NCBI GenBank assembly: GCA_041394885.1
Contig: JAWKHI010000024.1
Span: forward strand, 43,079 to 107,078
DNA from: DSOI01 sp041394885
Lineage (GTDB): Bacteria > Acidobacteriota > Terriglobia > Bryobacterales > Bryobacteraceae
Length of the DNA: 64,000 nt
Direction: 5' to 3'
The notes under the pieces are model-generated. The model did no database searches and was not told the origin of the DNA. It saw nothing but the letters and a program-made list of their open reading frames with translations. Both the position numbers and the translations under genes were made by a program. Positions 9,711-15,887 of the stretch are shown one piece after another. The number at the start of each line of letters is the position of its first letter. Positions within the stretch are counted from its first letter, which is position 1.

Positions 9711-10937
9711 CTAGCGGCGGGAGGCGGCGGAGGTGAGATGAGTTTCGATCCAGATGAGTAAGATCAGGACGAAGACCACGATGGTTCCGATGAAGGGAAA
9801 CAGGATTACGCTGCGTATTCCCCAGGCGTTGGCAAGCAGGCCGAGCCCCCAGGGCGCCAGCAGACCACCGGCGGTGCCGATGGAAAGCAATCCATTGAAG
9901 AGACCGGGGTGGTAATCAGGAAAACGGTGACCGATTTTCTCCACCACCAGGGGATAGATGGAGGAGAAGCCCAAGCCCATGAAAATAGACCCCGTCCATG
10001 CGCCGAAGTGATTGTTGGTGGCCCAGAGGACGATACACCCAAACAAAGCCGCCGCGGCGCTGCCCAACAGGATCTTCCCGTGCCCAACGCGCGGCAGGAG
10101 CACCTGAGCGGTCACACGGCCAGCGAACAGGAAGAACCAGAAGGCAGCCAGCATCAGCAGTGCGCTTTCCGGGCTGGTACCGATCGTCTGGACGACGAAG
10201 ATGGGCAGCCAGGCGGCCACGGTCCACTCGCTGCCGAACTGAAAGAAGAGCAGGATCGAGAACAGGACCGCGCCCGGGCTGCGGACCTCGGCCCAGACAT
10301 CGCGCCACGACTGCACCTGGTAGGCAACGGGAGGCGCAAACGAGTAACGGTGGTAAAGTCCGGCGGCGAAGGCGGGGATCAGCGCCACCAGGATCAGGGT
10401 GCTGCGCACGGTATAGACGTAGAAGGTGCTGGAGCCGATGAGCGCGGTGGTCAGGCACCCGAGCCCGAACAGGACGCCAGCCATGTTGACGGTGGCGGCC
10501 TGGTCCCGCCTGTATAGCGAGGTGAGCGCCTGGAAAGCAGCAATATTGATCAACCCCGCGGCAGCTCCGATGAGGACGATGCCGAGCGCCCGCCACGCGT
10601 AGTGCGCGGGGGGAGAGGCAATGGCGAGTTCGAGGAAAGCGCCGGCGGCGAGGGCGGATCCGAAGGTGAACGCGTCGCGGACAGGGCGTCGAGCGAGCAC
10701 GAAGGCGCCGATCCGGACCGAGGCCACCAGGCCCGCGGCCAGAGCGAGGAAATAAGCGCCCACCTCGCCGAAATCGTCGCGGAGGTGGTATCCCCAGGCA
10801 GGCAAGATGGCGCCTGGGAAACTCATGAGCAGCCCGGAAAGGAAGAACGCAGATAAGGCAGTCCGCGCCGAGGACGCGTGGAGGGTGGCCTGTTCGGACT
10901 GGGGACGGGCCTGCATCCAGGCGGGTGAAACGCCCAC
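9711..10937 (-). CDS. MFS transporter (FucP/sugar-porter-like)
   Basis: A 408-residue integral membrane protein with about twelve hydrophobic helices and a longer cytoplasmic loop in the middle, as in the major facilitator superfamily. Helix 1 contains GLLMSFPGAILPAWGYHL, and the last helices are typical (GLGFSSIYPLVVEKIG, then a Gly-rich SIGTAGGLLAPWGLG). The spacing and the SIYP stretch resemble FucP-like sugar/proton symporters, but the substrate cannot be assigned. The annotated start is GTG 10937; ATG 10916 (MQARPQSEQ) is a credible alternative, and neither has a strong ribosome binding site. The gene ends 108 bp upstream of the start of the broken TonB receptor. Confidence 0.85.
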   Translation of the reverse strand: MGVSPAWMQARPQSEQATLHASSARTALSAFFLSGLLMSFPGAILPAWGYHLRDDFGEVGAYFLALAAGLVASVRIGAFVLARRPVRDAFTFGSALAAGAFLELAIASPPAHYAWRALGIVLIGAAAGLINIAAFQALTSLYRRDQAATVNMAGVLFGLGCLTTALIGSSTFYVYTVRSTLILVALIPAFAAGLYHRYSFAPPVAYQVQSWRDVWAEVRSPGAVLFSILLFFQFGSEWTVAAWLPIFVVQTIGTSPESALLMLAAFWFFLFAGRVTAQVLLPRVGHGKILLGSAAAALFGCIVLWATNNHFGAWTGSIFMGLGFSSIYPLVVEKIGHRFPDYHPGLFNGLLSIGTAGGLLAPWGLGLLANAWGIRSVILFPFIGTIVVFVLILLIWIETHLTSAASRR

Positions 10938-11067
10938 CCCGGTATTCTAGCACCGGGAGCCGGTTTTGGAGGCGCAGCTACCGGTTTCGGGAGATGGAAG
11001 TAAGTGTCCTTTGTAAAACGGTAGCTCAAGATTTGTTAACTCCATGGATTCTAACAGGTTAGCGATT

Positions 11068-11204
11068 GGCGCTTGGATTGCTCTAAGAGGCAGTGGGTCT
11101 TTAGAGGTAAATTTCCTCTTTGGTGTTGGTTGCCTCCTCAACTACACAAGAGCTGAAACGCCTGTTGGCGCGCCCCACACCGGGACGCGCCTTTTTTGTT
11201 TTTT
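11068..11204 (+). ncRNA. Candidate structured small RNA with terminator
   Basis: The 5' and 3' halves fold into a long rod. Pairings are GGCG 11068-11071 with CGCC 11159-11162, GCTCT 11080-11084 with AGAGC 11149-11153, GAGGCA 11087-11092 with TGCCTC 11131-11136, and AGAGG 11103-11107 with CCTCT 11115-11119. Internal loops separate these stems, and a strong terminator follows directly. No protein-like frame fits inside. A weak -35/-10 pair may lie at 11011-11016 and 11034-11039. It does not show the SRP RNA apical motif and I could not match it to 6S RNA. It could also be a structured leader of the downstream hydrolase, but the terminator argues for an independent RNA or an attenuator. Confidence 0.4.
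11167..11204 (+). terminator. Rho-independent terminator
   Basis: The stem is GGCGCG (11167-11172) with CGCGCC (11186-11191), extended inside by a CCC/GGG pair. It is followed at once by a T-rich tract broken by one G (11192-11204). It sits only 29 nt before the hydrolase start, so it ends the preceding small RNA or attenuates the hydrolase transcript. Confidence 0.8.
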
Positions 11205-11232
11205 GGCGCGTTCCTGGTTTACTAGGAAGAGT

Positions 11233-12255
11233 ATGACCGGGTGGTACGGGCAGTGGATGGATCGATGGGAGACCGAGCTGGCAAACATCGACCAGAATCG
11301 GACAGTGCGTCCGTTCGAGTGGGGCCTGGACTGGCTGGAACTGGATTCGCGAACCAACGGCGACGCGGGAGCCGCCCTGTCGAATTATGCCGCAGAGACC
11401 GCGCGAAACAGCGAACGGGTTCTGGATCACCGGCGTGGTGGAGGACGGGAGTTCCGACTGGAAGGCGGCACCCTCCGCTTTCCAAGTGTCGTGACGACGC
11501 CCTATCCGGAAAACAATACCGTGTACGCGGAGTACTTCCCCGCCCCGGGTGCGCGCCGCGCCGTGTTGGTGATTCCACAGTGGAACTCCGACGACCAGAG
11601 CCATCTGAGTTTGTGTGCCCTGTTGCAGCGGATCGGCATATCGGCATTACGGCTGAGCAAGGCCTACCACCACCGGCGTAAGCCTCCGGAAACCAAACGC
11701 GCCGACTATCACGTTTCGAGCAATCTCGGCCGCACCATCCACGCGACGCAGCAATCGGTGATCGATGCCCGGTGCTGCCTGGATTGGCTCGAGGGGCGCG
11801 GGTATGAGCGATTGGGGATCGTGGGCACAAGCCTCGGTTCCTGCGTGGCGCTGCTGACGGCGGCGCACGACATCCGCGTGCGGGCGGCGGTGTTCAATCA
11901 TGTGTCGTTATACTTCGCCGATGTCGTTTGGACGGGCATGTCGTGCCGCCACATCCGGCAGACGCTCAACGGCAACGTGACCGCGGAACAGCTCCGCGAT
12001 TTCTGGTACTCGATCAGCCCGGCGGCCTATCTGGAGAAGTTGGGGAACCGTGACCTGCGCAGTCTGCTGATCTGGGGGAAGTACGACACGACATTCCGGC
12101 CCGAGTACTCGGCGCTGGTACTGGATGGATTCGCGCGCCTGGGGCTGCGCCACGACACGTTTTGTCTGCCGTGCGGGCACTATACAACGGGCAAGTTTCC
12201 GTATAGTTGGATGGACGGATGGGCCATCTCCCGTTACCTCTACAAATTCTTGTAG
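11233..12255 (+). CDS. Alpha/beta hydrolase (ABHD18/DUF2048-like)
   Basis: A 340-residue protein starting at ATG 11233, with AGGA 5 nt upstream. Upstream in-frame ATG 11044 is rejected because that segment holds the RNA rod and terminator. The protein has an alpha/beta-hydrolase core: strand AVLVIPQW, then the nucleophile elbow GTSLGS with Ser200, a later Asp in LLIWGKYDTTF, and a C-terminal His in CGHYTTG. No signal peptide is seen, so it is probably cytoplasmic. The layout resembles the ABHD18-like hydrolases, whose substrate is not known. Terminators on both sides make it an isolated gene. Confidence 0.8.
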   Translation: MTGWYGQWMDRWETELANIDQNRTVRPFEWGLDWLELDSRTNGDAGAALSNYAAETARNSERVLDHRRGGGREFRLEGGTLRFPSVVTTPYPENNTVYAEYFPAPGARRAVLVIPQWNSDDQSHLSLCALLQRIGISALRLSKAYHHRRKPPETKRADYHVSSNLGRTIHATQQSVIDARCCLDWLEGRGYERLGIVGTSLGSCVALLTAAHDIRVRAAVFNHVSLYFADVVWTGMSCRHIRQTLNGNVTAEQLRDFWYSISPAAYLEKLGNRDLRSLLIWGKYDTTFRPEYSALVLDGFARLGLRHDTFCLPCGHYTTGKFPYSWMDGWAISRYLYKFL

Positions 12256-12273
12256 ATTTGTTTTTTCAGGGTG

Positions 12274-12302
12274 TTGACAAGCCTCACGATGTGATGCAAC
12301 AT
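12274..12302 (+). promoter_or_regulatory. Candidate sigma-70 promoter for the mini-ORF RNA
   Basis: A perfect -35 hexamer TTGACA (12274-12279) is followed after 17 nt by CAACAT (12297-12302), which keeps the second, fifth and sixth positions of TATAAT. Transcription would start near 12309, only a few bases before the extended Shine-Dalgarno tract. It lies 19 bp after the hydrolase stop. Confidence 0.5.
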
Positions 12303-12338
12303 GGGGACATCACTGAGAAAGGAGGTGGTCCAGGAACA

Positions 12339-12398
12339 ATGGAAATAGGCAGTAGACGATCCGAAATGAGACCCACACAGGAGGTGACCGACTGCTGA
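12339..12398 (+). CDS. Mini-ORF 1 (19 residues)
   Basis: ATG 12339 opens a 19-codon frame (MEIGSRRSEMRPTQEVTDC) ending TGA 12396-12398. The extended Shine-Dalgarno core AGGAGG ends 13 nt upstream, a little far, but a second AGGAA (12332-12336) is close. The ATG follows immediately after the 19-nt arm that can pair with the downstream anti-Shine-Dalgarno arm. The peptide is polar and charged with a C-terminal Cys and has no recognised family. It may be a leader peptide whose translation controls mini-ORF 2 or the RNA fold. Confidence 0.4.
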   Translation: MEIGSRRSEMRPTQEVTDC

Positions 12399-12478
12399 AT
12401 CTCAACTTACTCAAAGTTCAGGTCACGTCCAGTGTCGTGGCCGCTGTTCCTGTGGACCGGCGACCTCCTCTAGTGTGA
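12392..12478 (+). CDS. Mini-ORF 2 (28 residues, CTG start)
   Basis: A CTG at 12392 lies 7 nt after the second perfect AGGAGG and overlaps the stop region of mini-ORF 1, an arrangement expected for translational coupling. The 28-codon frame starts with LLNLNLLKVQ, so it is leucine-rich at first, and ends with a basic, proline-rich tail before TGA 12476-12478. No ATG, GTG or TTG is better placed for this ribosome binding site. CTG starts are rare, so expression is an inference from position alone. Confidence 0.3.
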   Translation: MLNLNLLKVQVTSSVVAAVPVDRRPPLV

Positions 12479-12498
12479 CCCTCTAAAAGGATCAACCC

Positions 12499-12541
12499 AA
12501 ACCCCCGCGTAGGCCTGAGGGCTCGCGGGGGTTTGCTATTT
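12499..12541 (+). terminator. Strong terminator after the mini-ORF RNA
   Basis: An 11-bp perfect stem pairs AAACCCCCGCG (12499-12509) with CGCGGGGGTTT (12524-12534). The loop is 14 nt and a T-rich GCTATTTT tail follows. It lies at the 3' end of the convergent desaturase gene, and its symmetric stem could also serve that transcript. Confidence 0.8.
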
Positions 12542-13303
12542 TCGGCTGAGCAACCCGCGAAAGGGAGCCACGAACTGGCCGGGAAGTTGTGCGGGATACT
12601 GCTCGATACCGGTGAAACCGAGGCGGGCGGGATCATGGCCGGGGAGGTAGGCGGTGCCGAAAATCCAATCCCAGATGGCAAGCGTCAGCGCGAAGTTGCG
12701 GTTTGGCGGGCCGGAGGTGGGATGGGTATGGTGCCAGATGTGGAGTTCGGGACTGTTGATCACGTAACGGAGCGGGCCGATGTGCCAGCGCAGATTGGCG
12801 TGCGCGAAGTGTCCGGCCAGGGTATTCAATACTCCCACCCAGAACATGACCGGCCCGGCGAATCCGAGAAGGGCGAACGGGGTGTAGAGCAGCGACCGGT
12901 AGACGACGATCTCCACCCAATGAATGCGCCAGTTGCCGATCCAATCCAGCTCGACGATGGAGTGATGCACCTTGTGAAACTCCCACAAGAAGCCGACGCG
13001 GTGGAGGAGGTTGTGGACGCACCACTGGAGAAAGTCGAGCACGAAAAACAGGACGACGAACTGGGTCCAGAAACCGGCGCCTGCGATGAGGCCGAGTTGG
13101 AGCCGTTGGAGACCGAGCAGGGGCGCAAGCCGGGCAAAGGCGATGGCGATAAGGACTCCGAGATATTCGCTGTTGAAAACGATGTAGGCGAGATCGCTCC
13201 AGATTCCGCGACGGAAGAGACGTTGGCTCGGGTTGCGGGGCCAGATGCGTTCAGCGAGAAGGAATACGAGGCCGAGGCCAGCGAGCCAGACTGCGTAGAT
13301 CAC
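12536..13303 (-). CDS. Sterol desaturase / fatty acid hydroxylase superfamily protein
   Basis: A 255-residue membrane enzyme with three or four hydrophobic helices and the histidine boxes of the di-iron hydroxylase superfamily: HNLLH (97-101), HKVHH (110-114) and HIWHH near residue 200. These coordinate a non-haem di-iron centre that hydroxylates or desaturates a lipid. The substrate is unknown; hopanoids, fatty acids and carotenoids are known for relatives. The start is GTG 13303 with no clear ribosome binding site. It stands alone, converging on the mini-ORF RNA terminator. Confidence 0.88.
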   Translation of the reverse strand: MIYAVWLAGLGLVFLLAERIWPRNPSQRLFRRGIWSDLAYIVFNSEYLGVLIAIAFARLAPLLGLQRLQLGLIAGAGFWTQFVVLFFVLDFLQWCVHNLLHRVGFLWEFHKVHHSIVELDWIGNWRIHWVEIVVYRSLLYTPFALLGFAGPVMFWVGVLNTLAGHFAHANLRWHIGPLRYVINSPELHIWHHTHPTSGPPNRNFALTLAIWDWIFGTAYLPGHDPARLGFTGIEQYPAQLPGQFVAPFRGLLSRK

Positions 13304-13366
13304 CTGATTTCATTGTAAAGCCGGGCTGCGGGCACGGCCGGAGCCGGCGGGCATATACTATCGGCC

Positions 13367-15871
13367 ATGACTCCCCGTACATTGGCGCTTCTTCTGGCCG
13401 CGGTATTGATCGGCGCAGTGGCGTTTCGTGACCGGACCGCCACCGAAGCCGCGCAGCGCGATGCAACGACGTGGGGCGCGGCCGAGCCGTCATGGTCACC
13501 GGACGGAAAACGGCTGGCGTTCACCCTGGCCGGTTCGATCTGGACGGTGCCCGCCGCGGGCGGCGAAGCGGAGCAGCTTTCCAGTGGACCGGGGTACCAT
13601 GCGCATCCGGCATGGTCACCGGGCGGAGAGTGGATCGCGTATATCGACGGCCCTCCGCCGGCCGGATTGCTGCCAGCCATTCGGGGAAAACTGATGCTGG
13701 TGAACGCAGGGAGCGGGCAGCAGCGCGCGGTCGCACTGCCGCATCCGACGGCGGGAACTCCTTCCTGGTCACCGGACGGGGCGACGATCGCCGTGCCCCT
13801 GATGACGCCGGACGCAGGCGCGCAGATCCACCGGGTGGAGGTGGCCGGCGGCGAGGCCCGCCGATTGCAGCAGCGGACGCAGCGCGGACCACTCGGCAAC
13901 TGGTTCTACACGGCCTGGGCGCCGGGACCCGAGATCGTATGGACGGGACAGCAATTCGCGTCGGTGCAAAACGGTTCGCAGATACTGGGCGCGCCGCAGG
14001 TATGGTCGATGGCGGCGGCGCCGGGGCCGATCGCGATCCAGTCGCCGCTGACCTCTTACCGGCTGGCCGACATCGCGCAATTGCACAAGCCATCGACGCT
14101 GGCGAACGGCGACGTTGTCTACGCGGGCGTGCTGGTGAATGGAAAGGGCGATCGCGAGCTCTATCGCGTGGCGCGCGGCGCCAAACCGGTGACGATCACT
14201 AACACGCCGCGTGACGAGTTCTCGCCGGCGGTTTCGCCGGACGGGCGGACGATCGCGTTCGATTCGAACCGGTTGGGCAACCTGGACCTGTTCACGATGC
14301 CGATCGGCGGCGGCGAACCGAACCATGTTCGTATCACGGGGCTGCGGTTTCGCGGCGCGCAGGCGAGGCTGCGTCTCGCGGTGCGGGACGAAACCGGCCA
14401 GCCGGCCCGTGTGCGGATGTTCGTCTCGGCGACGGACGGCAAAGCATACGGGCCGGCGGGTGCACCGTTGTTCTACTACAACCTCGACCCCGGACAGCCG
14501 CGCGAAGGGTTCTTCCTCACCAGCGGCGACGACGAAATCGTTCTGCCGGCGGGACGCGTGAAGCTGGTGGCTGTGAAAGGGATCGAATACCGGATCGAAG
14601 AGCGTCAGTTGGAGTTGGCCGGTGGCGACACCAGCGCGGTGACCATCGCCCTTACGCGTTGGACCAACTGGAACCAGAAGGGATGGTACACCGGCGAGAA
14701 TCATTTCCATGCCAACTACAACGGGAGCTACTATCAGCGTCCGCCCGATTCGCTCGACTGGCTGGAAGCCGAGGACCTCAACACGGCGAATATGATCGTC
14801 GCCAATTCCGAGGGGGCGTTCATTCACGACAAGGAATTTTTTCAGGGGAGGCCCGACCCCGCGTCCAAGCCTCGATTCATCCTCTATTGGGGCCAGGAAT
14901 ATCGCAACTCGGATCCGTTGGGGCACATGGCTTTCTTGAACATCCGGCGGCAGGTTCCGCCATCGTTCACGAGCGTGGTGGGGAGCCGTTCCCGGTGGGA
15001 TTATCCTCTGAACACGATGGCCGCGCTCGAGGCACGCCGGCAGGGAGGCCTGGTTGTCTACGTGCATCCGATGTCGGGCACGCTCTCCGATCCGATGGAT
15101 ACCAACCTCGGCGCGAAGGAAGCTCCGCTCACGGCGGCGCTCGGAGCCATGGATGCGATCGATATTCTGCCCTACGGTCCGGCGGCATACGAACTGTGGT
15201 ACCGGCTGCTGAACAGCGGCTTCCGGATTGCGCCGGGCGCGGGCACCGACGTGTTCACCAATTGGCGCGGCATCAACCGCATTCCCGGATTGTCGCGCCA
15301 GTATGTGGACACGGGATCGGCATTTACGTGGGAGCGATGGATTGAGCGCTACCGTGCGGGGAGGGCGTTTGTGACCAATGGTCCACTGGTCGCGTTCGAC
15401 GTGAACGGGCAACCGATGGGATCGGTGATTCCGGCGTCCACGGCTCCTTACAGAGCCAAGGTGTCGGCGGAAGTAAATGCGCGGACGCCGGTGGACACGG
15501 TGGAACTGGTGCGGAACGGCCAGGTGATCGAAACGTGGAAGCTGCCCGCGGGCACGAATTCGCACCGGGTGGAAAAGGAAGTAGAGGTGGAGCGCAGCGC
15601 GTGGCTGGCGGTGCGTGTCTCAGGCCCGGCCGCGCGCGGGCTGGGCAATGAGCCGATGCGGGCTCATAGCGCCCCGGTATGGATCGAAGTGGCGCGGCAG
15701 CCGGTGCTGGTGCGAGAGGACTTGGAATTGATGATCCGTTGGCTGGATCGATTGTGGATGAATCTGGAGTCGCGGGACAACTTCGGGCCAGGGGACAACC
15801 GGGCGAAGGCGCGCGCGATGTGGGAGCGGGGCGTCGCCCACTATCGCGCGAAGCTGGGCCAGGCGCGTTGA
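13367..15871 (+). CDS. TolB-like beta-propeller fused to a CehA/McbA-like metallohydrolase domain
   Basis: An 834-residue exported protein. A signal-anchor-like helix (residues 3-20) is followed by a TolB/WD40-like propeller of repeated W/VSPDG motifs (about residues 40-325), as in WSPDGKRLAFT, WSPDGATIAV and VSPDGRTIAF. A linker beta-domain comes next. From about residue 435 there is a PHP-like CehA/McbA domain with HFH at 446-448, an HDKEF segment, GQEYRNSDPLGHMAF, a later HP in YVHPMSG and GTDVF. Those His and Asp residues are the expected metal ligands. CehA-type enzymes hydrolyse phosphoesters or carbamate-type esters, but the substrate here is unknown. The gene is monocistronic, convergent with the first subtilase. 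Confidence 0.82.
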   Translation: MTPRTLALLLAAVLIGAVAFRDRTATEAAQRDATTWGAAEPSWSPDGKRLAFTLAGSIWTVPAAGGEAEQLSSGPGYHAHPAWSPGGEWIAYIDGPPPAGLLPAIRGKLMLVNAGSGQQRAVALPHPTAGTPSWSPDGATIAVPLMTPDAGAQIHRVEVAGGEARRLQQRTQRGPLGNWFYTAWAPGPEIVWTGQQFASVQNGSQILGAPQVWSMAAAPGPIAIQSPLTSYRLADIAQLHKPSTLANGDVVYAGVLVNGKGDRELYRVARGAKPVTITNTPRDEFSPAVSPDGRTIAFDSNRLGNLDLFTMPIGGGEPNHVRITGLRFRGAQARLRLAVRDETGQPARVRMFVSATDGKAYGPAGAPLFYYNLDPGQPREGFFLTSGDDEIVLPAGRVKLVAVKGIEYRIEERQLELAGGDTSAVTIALTRWTNWNQKGWYTGENHFHANYNGSYYQRPPDSLDWLEAEDLNTANMIVANSEGAFIHDKEFFQGRPDPASKPRFILYWGQEYRNSDPLGHMAFLNIRRQVPPSFTSVVGSRSRWDYPLNTMAALEARRQGGLVVYVHPMSGTLSDPMDTNLGAKEAPLTAALGAMDAIDILPYGPAAYELWYRLLNSGFRIAPGAGTDVFTNWRGINRIPGLSRQYVDTGSAFTWERWIERYRAGRAFVTNGPLVAFDVNGQPMGSVIPASTAPYRAKVSAEVNARTPVDTVELVRNGQVIETWKLPAGTNSHRVEKEVEVERSAWLAVRVSGPAARGLGNEPMRAHSAPVWIEVARQPVLVREDLELMIRWLDRLWMNLESRDNFGPGDNRAKARAMWERGVAHYRAKLGQAR

Positions 15872-15887
15872 TGCCGCCGCCGGCCGG

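Larger units (their letters stand above)
12309..12541 (+). ncRNA. Structured mini-ORF RNA with extended Shine-Dalgarno and anti-Shine-Dalgarno arms
   Basis: Bases 12315-12331 (GAGAAAGGAGGTGGTCC) match the reverse complement of the universal 16S rRNA 3' tail with one A-to-G change, and the following AG extends the match. The nineteen bases 12320-12338 can all pair downstream in three blocks: AGGAGGT with ACCTCCT (12463-12469), GGTCC with GGACC (12454-12458), and AGGAACA with TGTTCCT (12445-12451). A second AGGAGGTGACC lies at 12379-12389. GGTCAC (12421-12426) can pair either with GTGACC at 12384-12389 or with GTGACC at 12475-12480, so two exclusive folds are possible. The unit has its own promoter and terminator. 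I do not recognise it as a named RNA family. Confidence 0.55.

Noticed and set aside
11068..11204. 6S or SRP RNA assignment for the rod-like RNA
   Set aside because: The SRP apical motif is absent, and I could not align the sequence to 6S RNA beyond a general rod shape, so I leave it unnamed.
11044..11232. N-terminal extension of the alpha/beta hydrolase from ATG 11044
   Set aside because: This stretch holds a rod-like RNA fold and a strong terminator, and its translation is unlike the hydrolase family. ATG 11233 has its own ribosome binding site.
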